Positions 43,941-52,057 of a stretch of DNA of 63,858 nt are shown piece after piece. The notes under the pieces are model-generated. The model did no database searches and was not told where the DNA came from. It worked only from the letters and a program-made list of their open reading frames with translations. Location of the stretch: NCBI RefSeq assembly GCF_021730445.1, contig NZ_JADNRM010000019.1:6989-70846 (forward strand). The letters run 5' to 3'. A program made the position numbers and the translations under genes. How positions within the stretch are numbered: position 1 is the stretch's first letter; every line of letters starts with the position of its first letter. The stretch is from Phocaeicola faecalis (GTDB lineage: Bacteria; Bacteroidota; Bacteroidia; Bacteroidales; Bacteroidaceae).

Positions 43941-44155
43941 CAAGATTGAGCATAACGCTTCTTAATTTCGTATGTCTTGGATAGAGTTACCCCAATCCAA
44001 ATACAAAGGTAATACAAATACCTTAAAGAACCTTCGTTTACAGGTAAAAATCAGCGTTTCAAAGCTCATTTTTCCTCTTTTTGTACCGCCATTGTTCCTC
44101 AAAGCGTCCAAAAGCCTGTTTTATAATGGCAAAAGATAATTCCTTGACAACTATA

Positions 44156-45754
44156 TTAAGAAAATTTTATTGTCCGCTCTATACCCAGATCATGGATGAA
44201 TTGCTCATCATGACTGACTACAAGCAATGTTCCTTTGTAGTTTTTTAATACCGCTGCCAGTATATTCATACTTGCTATGTCGATATTATTAGTCGGCTCG
44301 TCAGCGATGATCATGTCTGGCGCATCTTCGCAGACAATCAGGTGACATAAGGCAAGTTTCATTTTCTCTCCTCCACTAAGACTTCTACACTTCTTGTCCC
44401 ATGTAGAAGGTGTAAACAGAAAACGGTTCAACAGCATCTTAAGTTCGTGCTCTGGTCTCTTGGAGTTACAAGCCTCCAACTGATCGTAAACAGTCAACTC
44501 ATTGTCAAGGCACGAATATTCTTGGTCAAGATACAATATGTTCAGCGTTTCTTTACGAAGTATTTTACCGCTTGTAGGCTGCAATGCCCCTGTTATAAGT
44601 TTGAGCAAAGTGCTTTTACCACATCCGTTATCTCCCTGAAGCCGTATGCGTTCACCGCTGAATATGGATAAATCCAAGGGATGTTGCCTCCACATAGTAT
44701 TCCGACCAACATACTTGAAAGTAACATGTTTTGCCTCCACAAGTAGCTTTTTGCCTGCCAAGGCAGAATTTCCCATGTCGATTTTTATCTCTGTATATTC
44801 ATTGATGGACGAACGTATTTCGTGTATATCTCGTCTCATTGCCTCCATTTTTTCCTGTTGCACCTTATTCAGCCTCGATGTTGTTGCTTCCGATTTGTTA
44901 CGTAATAATCCCATGGAAATGCGTGCGACACATTTCTTTGCATTCTGCTTTTCTCCTCTCGAAGCATGTTTCTGTTGCCGTTCTATTGTTTTACGGGCAG
45001 ACTTCTCGGCTTTTGCTAGCTCCTTCTGTTGATTTTCCAGCCGTGTCACTTTAGCTTTAGTTTCCGCATCAACAGTTTCCCGATACGCATCATAATTCAT
45101 GGGATAGAATTGCATCCCTGTCGGAGACATTTCATAAATTGCGGAAAGCCTGTTTAATAACGTTCTGTCATGGCTGACAATGACGGTGGTACGGTTTGTA
45201 TGGGCAATGTCTTCATACACCAAAGCTCTGCCTGTCGTGTCGAGGTGGTTGGTCGGTTCATCCATTAGGACAATGGAGGGTTTGAAAATATCCTGTCCGG
45301 CAAGAAAGACTCTTGTTTTCTCGCCGCCGCTAAGGTTGCCCATGAGCATATCTGGAGCGATATGTCCGATTTGCCATTTGGCGAAAGCTTCCGTCAACCT
45401 TTCCGGAATGTCCCATTCATCGTTTAGCTGTTCGTATTCTTTCTCTGTACCACGCCCGTCCAATATGATTGACAAAGCTCTTAACTTATCTGCCAATCCT
45501 AATGCTTCCGCAACACTCATACCATCGAATTGCCCGAAATGCTGTGGTATCATGTACAAGATGTCATCACACACGATGGTTCCTGTTGCAGGAGGGATTT
45601 TTCCTGCCAATATTCTCAGGAGTGTGGATTTTCCTACACCATTATTCCCGACAATAGCGCATTTCTCTCCAGCCGGTATGGTGAAAGTGATATTTTGAAA
45701 CAGGAAATCCTTATTTGGATGTATATACGATAAATCTTGAACTATTAAGCTCAT
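44156..45754 (-). CDS. ABC-F family ATPase
   Basis: 532 residues from MSLIVQDLSYIHPNKD. It has two nucleotide-binding domains and no membrane segment. NBD1: Walker A GNNGVGKST, signature LSGGEKTR, Walker B IVLMDEPTNHLD. Interdomain linker of about 80 residues, helical and basic (ELAKAEKSARKTIERQQKHA). NBD2: GDNGCGKST, LSGGEKMK, MIIADEPTNNID. ABC-F proteins act on the ribosome; some free it of antibiotics. Because the gene has a structured leader with a start-stop codon pair, an antibiotic-inducible role is plausible, but the resistance spectrum cannot be read from sequence. It lies just outside the IME repeat. Confidence 0.85.
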   Translation of the reverse strand: MSLIVQDLSYIHPNKDFLFQNITFTIPAGEKCAIVGNNGVGKSTLLRILAGKIPPATGTIVCDDILYMIPQHFGQFDGMSVAEALGLADKLRALSIILDGRGTEKEYEQLNDEWDIPERLTEAFAKWQIGHIAPDMLMGNLSGGEKTRVFLAGQDIFKPSIVLMDEPTNHLDTTGRALVYEDIAHTNRTTVIVSHDRTLLNRLSAIYEMSPTGMQFYPMNYDAYRETVDAETKAKVTRLENQQKELAKAEKSARKTIERQQKHASRGEKQNAKKCVARISMGLLRNKSEATTSRLNKVQQEKMEAMRRDIHEIRSSINEYTEIKIDMGNSALAGKKLLVEAKHVTFKYVGRNTMWRQHPLDLSIFSGERIRLQGDNGCGKSTLLKLITGALQPTSGKILRKETLNILYLDQEYSCLDNELTVYDQLEACNSKRPEHELKMLLNRFLFTPSTWDKKCRSLSGGEKMKLALCHLIVCEDAPDMIIADEPTNNIDIASMNILAAVLKNYKGTLLVVSHDEQFIHDLGIERTIKFS

Positions 45755-45780
45755 AATTATTTGCAATTATTAAATGTAAA

Positions 45781-45906
45781 ACAAAACGGGATATGACATA
45801 AGTTATACACAAGGATCTGGCATAAATCCAGCCCGCTCTATAATTTGTATTTCGTGTATAACCTTTCTTTTTACATGATTGCAAATAACTATTTTGTGCA
45901 AAGGTA
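45781..45906 (-). promoter_or_regulatory. Promoter and attenuator-like leader of the ABC-F gene
   Basis: On the minus strand TACCTTTG (45906-45899) is followed by ATGTAA (45876-45871), a start codon directly followed by a stop. Then GTTATACAC (45862-45854) pairs with GTGTATAAC (45810-45802), around an inner CTGG/CCAG stem. CGGG (45835-45832 strand) can instead pair with CCCG before TTTTGTTTT (45790-45781), giving a terminator-like alternative that breaks the first hairpin. This fits attenuation by ribosome position. Confidence 0.58.
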
Positions 45907-46203
45907 CTACTTTATAGCGATATATCAAAATGATACGTTGCCTTTTGGGGTAGAATTATAGTATTCTTGATATATATCAACAATTTCAAGAGTTGCATTT
46001 GGTGTCTTTTATCCTTCCAATTCGCTATTTTTCAAAACACTAAAAATGCTTATCAACTGTTAAGATTTAGTTAAATCTTTCATTCAACACACACACCTTT
46101 TCTAATCCTTTCACTCCCTCAAAGCAACTTTTTCACTCCCTCTTTTCCTTTACGGATAGTTGTACCGTTATTTTATTATATGGTTGATTTTCAGCAACAA
46201 AAG
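45907..46203. other. Intergenic region with a short direct repeat
   Basis: AT-rich and without a supported gene. TTTCACTCCCTC occurs at 46109-46120 and 46131-46142. It separates the ABC-F promoter from the end of the AbiEii gene; the repeat's role is unknown. Confidence 0.35.
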
Positions 46204-47265
46204 TCATTGAAAATCAATTCCACATGGAGGAACTTTTCGGAATCGCTCCTGCAATGTTTCGAGGAATTTAAGCAAATCTGCAAACTCCAGAGCCTCTCCA
46301 TAGATAAAGCTAGAACGCATATCGCTGTAGTCCACCTCATATTTCGGGACAAGTTCTTCACTTGGAACAATCGTAATGGATTCTGGCAGTTCCTTATCAT
46401 AATCTACATATCCGACATGATAGAATTTCTTTCTATGCTCTACAATGTCATAATAAAGGTTAGAGTCATTCAATGCCTTATCCATATAATCGGTATGTGA
46501 TAACTTTTCCAAATCATAGAAATGGCGAGACATACGATATGTTCTTGGCTCTTTCTTTTGGTATTCCTCACAAAGCAAAAATGCCTTCTCTAAGAATGTC
46601 CTTGCAGGACTCACGGTCTTGATGGTCTGAACAATATCAGAATCAACATCTTCATCCTTATAGACCTGTTCAACCAATGAAGATATGCGTTTCATTTCGT
46701 ATGGTTCAGCCATAGAAAGGACACTGATTTCAATCTTCACAGTCGGTATTGCATAGGGAGCATCGCTATTGTAGAGTGATGGGTATTGAACAAAAATCAC
46801 AGATGGATCTTTGTCGTGATCCACTTTCTTTAGTTCACCATTTTCTTCAACAACTTCATTCTCTGCAAGTACAATCACATCCAAACCTAATTTCGCCAGC
46901 TGTTCTTTTAAGTCATCTTTAAATTCACCGAAAAGATAATCTTGAGCTTTTTCTCTGAACTTGTGGATTTGGGTGTTGCTGGTGCAGCTGGCACACGACA
47001 AATTCATTTCATTTAAGAAGAAGTCACGACCAAGAGCCAAATCAATATCCTCACTGAAACGGTCTATAATATCCCAACCTTTACTCAAACTTGTACCGCC
47101 TTTGAAAAGTAGATACTCGGAAGCTTTTGTGTGGAACAAGGCGTACAATATGGCTGTTACCCACCAATCTTTCTCCGCTGCGGCTTCATCAATATTCTTT
47201 GCCTCCACAACGCCCTGTATCATGGCCTTGCGTTCATCTATCGAAAAGTCTATCCATTTACTCAT
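46204..47265 (-). CDS. AbiEii/AbiGii-type nucleotidyltransferase toxin
   Basis: 353 residues. The nucleotidyltransferase signature is LLFKGGTSLSKGWDIIDRFS followed by EDIDLAL, giving the GGTS and D-x-D metal residues; a further Lys/Asp-rich helical half follows (FLEKAFLLCEEYQKKEPRTY). AbiEii toxins modify tRNA or other targets to stop phage growth and are held by AbiEi antitoxins (type IV systems). It overlaps the antitoxin gene by 8 bp. Sited in the cargo gap of the ICE, it may serve in phage defence or element maintenance. Confidence 0.87.
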   Translation of the reverse strand: MSKWIDFSIDERKAMIQGVVEAKNIDEAAAEKDWWVTAILYALFHTKASEYLLFKGGTSLSKGWDIIDRFSEDIDLALGRDFFLNEMNLSCASCTSNTQIHKFREKAQDYLFGEFKDDLKEQLAKLGLDVIVLAENEVVEENGELKKVDHDKDPSVIFVQYPSLYNSDAPYAIPTVKIEISVLSMAEPYEMKRISSLVEQVYKDEDVDSDIVQTIKTVSPARTFLEKAFLLCEEYQKKEPRTYRMSRHFYDLEKLSHTDYMDKALNDSNLYYDIVEHRKKFYHVGYVDYDKELPESITIVPSEELVPKYEVDYSDMRSSFIYGEALEFADLLKFLETLQERFRKVPPCGIDFQ

Positions 47266-47872
47266 TGTCAGTATTCGTTTTGAGGTTTCTTTTAATAATC
47301 TGTCTTACCCATACCGGTGCCAATAATAGATCGTGTTCAATTGTTTCTGTTTCAGGTGTTGCAGATAATAGTTGAGCAACTCTTTTTTCCACGCTCTCTG
47401 TTATATTATCCTCTCCAATGCTACGAAGAGCCTGTACCAATTCGGGCATTAGTTTTCCTTTGTATGCAAAATTTCTTGGAACGCCATGTTTTAATGTTAC
47501 AGTTCTATTGCCCAATTTCAGAGTTCTTGGAGTTCCTGATGTTATGAAACAAGCATTCATTGGGACTTGTGTGGAAAATCCCAATCTATTAGCAGCGGTT
47601 TCACCTGTTGGAAATACTATTGCCTTATCTCTCTTGGCAATCTCCGTCACCAGTTCAAAAGCAGAAGGATATACCACTCCAAATCGTGTTTTTTTTGCCT
47701 TAACATATACGCCTTTGGCTATTCGTGTAATCAAACCCTCTTTCTCAAATTGAGCAAGGAGTTTGGTTACATATTCCACATCAAATTGATGGAATGTAGA
47801 CACAAAAAACACCTCGCCATATCTTGCGTAGGTTATCTTTGCCTTAACTTTATGTTCCACAGTTCTTTGCAT
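47258..47872 (-). CDS. AbiEi-type antitoxin (DUF6088)
   Basis: 204 residues. The N-terminal winged helix is VFFVSTFHQFDVEYVTKLLA followed by KEGLITRIAKGVYVKAKKTR. The C-terminal domain has FPTGETAANRLGFSTQVPMN and VTLKHGVPRNFAYKGKLMPE. AbiEi proteins repress their own promoter and counter the toxin. It is the first gene of the pair. The promoter box TACCTTTG is at 47930-47923 and a hairpin just after it (47894-47920) could be the operator. Confidence 0.85.
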   Translation of the reverse strand: MQRTVEHKVKAKITYARYGEVFFVSTFHQFDVEYVTKLLAQFEKEGLITRIAKGVYVKAKKTRFGVVYPSAFELVTEIAKRDKAIVFPTGETAANRLGFSTQVPMNACFITSGTPRTLKLGNRTVTLKHGVPRNFAYKGKLMPELVQALRSIGEDNITESVEKRVAQLLSATPETETIEHDLLLAPVWVRQIIKRNLKTNTDNE

Positions 47873-47893
47873 ACGATTTTTAGCTTATTTTAA

Positions 47894-47930
47894 GTCGGAA
47901 TAAAAGCGTTTTTTTCCGACCACAAAGGTA
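47894..47930 (-). promoter_or_regulatory. AbiE promoter and operator-like hairpin
   Basis: TACCTTTG (47930-47923) fits TAnnTTTG. GTCGGAA (47894-47900) and TTCCGAC (47914-47920) flank an AT-rich loop. An inverted repeat at this place suits autoregulation by the AbiEi antitoxin. Confidence 0.5.
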
Positions 47931-47995
47931 TGAAAATATTGCGAAGTGACAAAAGAATCCATTGTTTATTTCATTACACCTATACTTTTTGCTCT

Positions 47996-48042
47996 TTAAG
48001 CGGGCAAAAACTTGTGATTTTTGGAAGTTTTCGCCCGCTTAA
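47996..48042. repeat. Long hairpin between AbiE and the traE promoter
   Basis: TTAAGCGGGCAAAAACTT (47996-48013) pairs with AAGTTTTCGCCCGCTTAA (48025-48042) with one mismatch. No T-run of terminator length follows on either strand. It resembles in part the AAAA/TTTT and GGG/CCC inner parts of the ICE repeat family. It could insulate the AbiE cassette from the tra operon. Confidence 0.55.
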
Positions 48043-48134
48043 CCCGACAATATAAGGTTGAAAGTTCATCCTTCAAACAAGCCTTCTTGTCCCTCTTTTC
48101 ACCCCAAAATCTACCCTCCAAAATGTCCCAACCA

Positions 48135-48205
48135 TGACATCTGATGACACGTTATGACGTGTATAGACCGATTTGAAAATCAATGGATTAAGTGCTATAT
48201 ATTCG
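48135..48205 (+). promoter_or_regulatory. traE promoter with the shared ICE operator
   Basis: TGACATCTGATGACA (48135-48149) is followed by CGTTATGACGTGTATAGACC. The -7 box TATATTCG lies at 48198-48205, 63 bp after the motif start, inside GCTATATATTCGCAGT, which resembles the DUF3945 promoter (GCTATATATATTTGCGGT). It would drive traE to the lysozyme gene. Confidence 0.65.
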
Positions 48206-48248
48206 CAGTCGAAATCACTTTTTGTATAACTAAAAAACATTTCGACGT

Positions 48249-48545
48249 ATGAAGAAAAAAGTATTATTCGCAGCAGCATTTATGCTTGCAACAGTAGGTG
48301 CTTACGCACAGGGTAACGGTATCGCAGGTATCACCGAGGCTACCAACATGGTAACATCGTATTTCGATCCGGGTACCAAGTTGATTTACGCAGTGGGAGC
48401 CGTAGTCGGTCTCATCGGTGGCGTGAAGGTCTATTCGAAGTTCTCTTCGGGCGACCCCGACACCTCGAAGACCGCCGCCTCTTGGTTCGGTGCCTGTATC
48501 TTCCTCATTGTAGCCGCCACCATCTTACGTTCATTCTTCCTCTAA
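48249..48545 (+). CDS. traE: TraE, DUF4134 (pilin-like) conjugation protein
   Basis: 98 residues with a signal peptide (KKVLFAAAFMLATVGAYAQG) and two membrane helices (LIYAVGAVVGLIGGVKVYSK; WFGACIFLIVAATILRSFF). This is the VirB2-like size and topology of the DUF4134 family, the presumed pilus or channel subunit. First gene of the second tra operon, 1 bp from traF. Confidence 0.88.
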   Translation: MKKKVLFAAAFMLATVGAYAQGNGIAGITEATNMVTSYFDPGTKLIYAVGAVVGLIGGVKVYSKFSSGDPDTSKTAASWFGACIFLIVAATILRSFFL

Positions 48546-48546
48546 T

Positions 48547-48879
48547 ATGGCGGTCTATTCAATCAACAAAGGGATTGGTCGTAGCCCCGAGTTCAAGGGG
48601 CTACGCAGCCAATACCTCTTCATCTTCGCCGGCGGTCTGCTCGCCATACTCATTGCCTTTATGGTGCTGTATATGGCAGGCGTGAATCAATGGATATGTA
48701 TCGCACTGGGAGTCATCTCCGCTTCGGTACTTGTCTGGGCGACCTTCCACCTGAATGCCAAGTATGGCGAGTGGGGCTTGATGAAGATACAGGCTGCAAA
48801 GAACCATCCCCGCTACATCATCAGCCGCAAGCGATTCTTGCGATTGATTATTCCTAACCTCAAAAACAGAAAGTCATGA
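48547..48879 (+). CDS. traF: TraF, DUF4133 (VirB3-like) conjugation protein
   Basis: 110 residues: VYSINKGIGRSPEFKGLRSQ, then two adjacent membrane helices (YLFIFAGGLLAILIAFMVLY; WICIALGVISASVLVWATFH) and a basic C-terminus. VirB3-like inner-membrane subunit of the mating channel. It overlaps traG by 4 bp, the usual link between VirB3 and VirB4. Confidence 0.87.
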   Translation: MAVYSINKGIGRSPEFKGLRSQYLFIFAGGLLAILIAFMVLYMAGVNQWICIALGVISASVLVWATFHLNAKYGEWGLMKIQAAKNHPRYIISRKRFLRLIIPNLKNRKS

Positions 48880-51374
48880 GAAATGTAATGAAAGCAGCTA
48901 CCCTCGAAAGCAAGTTCCCGATTCTGTCGGTTGAGCACGACTGCATCATCAGCAAGGATGCCGACATCACGGTCTGCTATCGTGTGGAGCTTCCCGAACT
49001 CTTCACCGTCACACAGGCGGAGTATGAGGCGATACACTCGGCGTGGGCTAAGGCGGTCAAGGTCTTGCCGAACTACAGTATCGTGCATAAGCAGGACTTC
49101 TTCATTGAGGAGAGCTACACCCCCGAGTTGCAGAAGGAAGACCTCAGTTTCCTCAGCCGCTCCTTTGAGCGTCACTTCAACGAGCGTCCTTACCTGAAGC
49201 ACTACTGCTACCTGTTCCTTACTAAGACCACCAAGGAGCATAGCCGCACGACCAGCAGTTTTAATGCCCTTACCCGTGGCTTCATTATCCCGAAGGAGAT
49301 GCAGGACAAGGAGGCGGTAAGCCGATTCCTGGAGTGTTGCGAGCAGTTCGAGCGTATCATCAACGACAGCGGATTCATCACGCTTACCCGACTTACGGGC
49401 GATGAGATTACAGGTACGGAGTCAACTGCGGGCATCATCGAGAAATACTTCTCGCTCTCGCAGGAGGATACCACCTGCTTGCAGGACATCACCCTCGGAG
49501 CTGGCGAGATGAAGATTGGCGACAACTACCTCTGCCTGCACACGCTCTCCGATCCCGAAGACCTGCCGACAAGCGTGGCTACCGACAGCCGTTACGAGCG
49601 TCTCTCGACAGACCGTAGCGATTGCCGCCTCTCGTTTGCCGCACCTATCGGGGTGTTGCTCACCTGCAACCACATCGTGAACCAGTACCTCTTCATCGAT
49701 GACTCTGCGGAGATGCTGCGTAAGTTCGAGCAGACAGCACGCAATATGCACTCGCTATCGCGTTACAGCCGCTCCAACCAGATTAACCGCGAGTGGATTG
49801 AGGAGTACCTGAACGAGGCACACAGCCAGGGGCTGACGGCTATCCGTGCCCATTGCAATGTCTTCGCGTGGAGCGATGATAGGGAACGCCTCAAGCGTGT
49901 GAAGAACGATGTAGGCAGTCAGCTCGCCTTGATGGAGGCCAAGCCCCGACACAATACGGTAGATACACCCACCTTGTTCTGGGCTGCTATCCCCGGCAAT
50001 GCAGGCGACTTTCCTGCCGAGGAGTCCTTCTACACCTTTATCGAGCAGGCACTATGCCTCTTCATCGAGGAGACCACAGGACAGGATTCACTCTCTCCGT
50101 TCGGTATGCGTATGGTGGACCGCTTGACGGGCAAGCCTATCCATCTGGATATTTCGGATTTGCCTATGAAGCGTGGTATCATCACCAACCGCAACAAGTT
50201 CATCCTCGGTCCTTCGGGCAGTGGAAAGTCCTTCTTTACCAACCATATGGTAAGGCAGTACTATGAGCAGGGTACGCATGTATTGCTTGTCGATACGGGT
50301 AACTCTTATCAGGGGTTGTGTAACCTTATCAATGCCCGTACAGGTGGCGAGGACGGCATCTACTTCACCTATGAAGAGAGTGATCCGATAGCCTTCAATC
50401 CTTTCTATGTCGAGGACGGTGTGTTCGACATCGAGAAGAAGGAGTCCATCAAGACACTTATCCTCACGCTGTGGAAAAGGGACGATGAGCCACCGACGAG
50501 AGCCGAGGAGGTGGCACTCTCCAATGCCGTGAACCTCTTCTTGGAGCGTATTCGTGCCGACAAGAGCATCAAGCCCTCGTTCAATACCTTCTATGAGTTT
50601 ATCCGTGACGAGTATCAGGATATTCTCAAGGAGAAGCGTACACGCGAGAAGGACTTCGATGTGTGGGGATTCCTCAATGTCTTGGAACCATATTATAAGG
50701 GTGGCGAGTATGATTTCCTCCTTAACTCTGACAAGCAGCTGGACCTCTTGAACAAGAGGTTTATCGTCTTCGAGTTGGATAACATCAAGGACAACAAGGT
50801 ACTCTTCCCGATAGTGACCATCATCATTATGGAGACCTTCATCAACAAGATGCGTAGGCTGAAAGGTATCCGCAAGATGATTCTCTTGGAGGAGGCTTGG
50901 AAAGCCATCAGCAAGGAGGGCATGGCCGAGTATCTGAAGTACCTCTTCAAGACCGTGCGTAAGTTCTTCGGCGAAGCAGTTGTGGTAACGCAGGAGGTCG
51001 AGGACATCATCTCTTCCTCTATCGTCAAGGGTACCATCATCAACAACAGCGACTGCAAGATTCTTCTTGACCAGCGTAAGTATGTGAACAAGTTCGATGA
51101 GATACAGGCTCTTCTCGGACTCACCGACAAGGAGCGTGCACAGATTCTCTCCATCAACCTCTCCAATGCTCCCGGCAGGAAGTACAAGGAGGTGTGGATG
51201 GGTCTTGGCGGAGCACAATCGGCAGTCTATGCCACGGAGGTATCTCCCGAAGAGTACTACTGCTACACCACCGAGGAGACCGAGAAACTGGAGTTGCAGC
51301 GGCTCACCGAGAAATTGGACGGCAACATCGAACTCGCCATCAAGCAGCTTGCCGAGAGCAAGCGAAGCAAGTAA
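48876..51374 (+). CDS. traG: TraG, VirB4-like conjugation ATPase
   Basis: 832 residues. The N-terminal half (to about 420) is the VirB4 domain (ISKDADITVCYRVELPELFT; RHFNERPYLKHYCYLFLTKT). The ATPase half has Walker A LGPSGSGKSFFTNHM (about 448), the DTGNSYQGLC strand, and Walker B KMILLEEAWKAISKE followed by VVTQEVEDI. It powers assembly of the type IV channel. It begins in the traF stop and is followed by a 31-bp gap. Confidence 0.93.
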   Translation: MRNVMKAATLESKFPILSVEHDCIISKDADITVCYRVELPELFTVTQAEYEAIHSAWAKAVKVLPNYSIVHKQDFFIEESYTPELQKEDLSFLSRSFERHFNERPYLKHYCYLFLTKTTKEHSRTTSSFNALTRGFIIPKEMQDKEAVSRFLECCEQFERIINDSGFITLTRLTGDEITGTESTAGIIEKYFSLSQEDTTCLQDITLGAGEMKIGDNYLCLHTLSDPEDLPTSVATDSRYERLSTDRSDCRLSFAAPIGVLLTCNHIVNQYLFIDDSAEMLRKFEQTARNMHSLSRYSRSNQINREWIEEYLNEAHSQGLTAIRAHCNVFAWSDDRERLKRVKNDVGSQLALMEAKPRHNTVDTPTLFWAAIPGNAGDFPAEESFYTFIEQALCLFIEETTGQDSLSPFGMRMVDRLTGKPIHLDISDLPMKRGIITNRNKFILGPSGSGKSFFTNHMVRQYYEQGTHVLLVDTGNSYQGLCNLINARTGGEDGIYFTYEESDPIAFNPFYVEDGVFDIEKKESIKTLILTLWKRDDEPPTRAEEVALSNAVNLFLERIRADKSIKPSFNTFYEFIRDEYQDILKEKRTREKDFDVWGFLNVLEPYYKGGEYDFLLNSDKQLDLLNKRFIVFELDNIKDNKVLFPIVTIIIMETFINKMRRLKGIRKMILLEEAWKAISKEGMAEYLKYLFKTVRKFFGEAVVVTQEVEDIISSSIVKGTIINNSDCKILLDQRKYVNKFDEIQALLGLTDKERAQILSINLSNAPGRKYKEVWMGLGGAQSAVYATEVSPEEYYCYTTEETEKLELQRLTEKLDGNIELAIKQLAESKRSK

Positions 51375-51405
51375 CCCATTTTATTCACCATTAAACATTT
51401 GAAGT

Positions 51406-52020
51406 ATGTACAGTAACTTAAAATCAGACGAAAAGAGACGCCAGGAGGTCATCTCGTGCCTCTATTGGTCACTGATGCAGAATTGGAATATTCCGCAATC
51501 TATGCAGGATTACTTCGGACTTACGGAGGATTACCGCCTGTACCATCAGTTGGAGGATATGGATCCTACAATGTATAGGCAGAAAAGAGCAACGGGAGAG
51601 ATACCCGATGTGCTTGAGGTGGATGCAAGGCTGACACGAGCCGTGGAGAAGATCTTCGAGAGTATCTGTGAACGTCCTCCCGTGCCTTATCTCAACAAAC
51701 TGAACGAGGAGTTGGATAAGTTGGGGCAGATTGCACATTTCCCCGACAATGTTCACGACACTATCCACATCCGTCCCGATTTCCTTGCCAAATATGGTAT
51801 TGACAGGAGGGCTTCTTCGGAGGAGTGTTCCGCCAAGGCTGAAAAGGCATATCGGGAACTCGATGCCCGCTTTGTCAAGATGACAGGCAGAAGACCTTAT
51901 GCTGATGAGCTTTTCAACGGAATGAAGAAGAGACAGAGCGACTCTTCCGAGGAGAGACCGTCCCGAAAGCAGCATATCCGACAGAAGCCCAAATCAAGAG
52001 GTCGCAAGATGGGACTATGA
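51406..52020 (+). CDS. Unknown tra-operon protein in the TraH position
   Basis: 204 residues, soluble and helical: LKSDEKRRQEVISCLYWSLM, then FPDNVHDTIHIRPDFLAKYG, with a very basic, probably disordered tail (RPSRKQHIRQKPKSRGRK). No signal peptide or membrane helix. It lies between traG and traI, where other Bacteroidales ICEs carry a poorly conserved gene. The basic tail could contact DNA or the membrane. Confidence 0.6.
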   Translation: MYSNLKSDEKRRQEVISCLYWSLMQNWNIPQSMQDYFGLTEDYRLYHQLEDMDPTMYRQKRATGEIPDVLEVDARLTRAVEKIFESICERPPVPYLNKLNEELDKLGQIAHFPDNVHDTIHIRPDFLAKYGIDRRASSEECSAKAEKAYRELDARFVKMTGRRPYADELFNGMKKRQSDSSEERPSRKQHIRQKPKSRGRKMGL

Positions 52021-52057
52021 TTTATGATTAAGTATTCACCCTTTAATTCGTAACAGT

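Larger units (their letters stand above)
33068..44098. mobile_element. Integrative mobilizable element (IME) nested in the ICE
   Basis: Boundaries are an imperfect direct repeat: TTTTGTACCGCGATTGTACC at 33069-33088 and TTTTGTACCGCCATTGTTCC at 44079-44098 (18 of 20 identical). Inside are an HTH gene, a tyrosine integrase, an excisionase-like gene, a DNA-binding protein, an oriT-like hairpin, a MobV relaxase and a lipoprotein operon. The gene set is that of a mobilizable transposon that relies on conjugation machinery in trans. GC in 33.1-38.2 kb is visibly higher than in the surrounding tra genes. It carries its own 4.3 kb insertion (38404-42716). Confidence 0.68.

Noticed and set aside
50088..51218. 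376-residue minus-strand frame opposite traG
   Set aside because: Antisense of a conserved VirB4 ATPase with all motifs; such long shadows arise from its codon bias.
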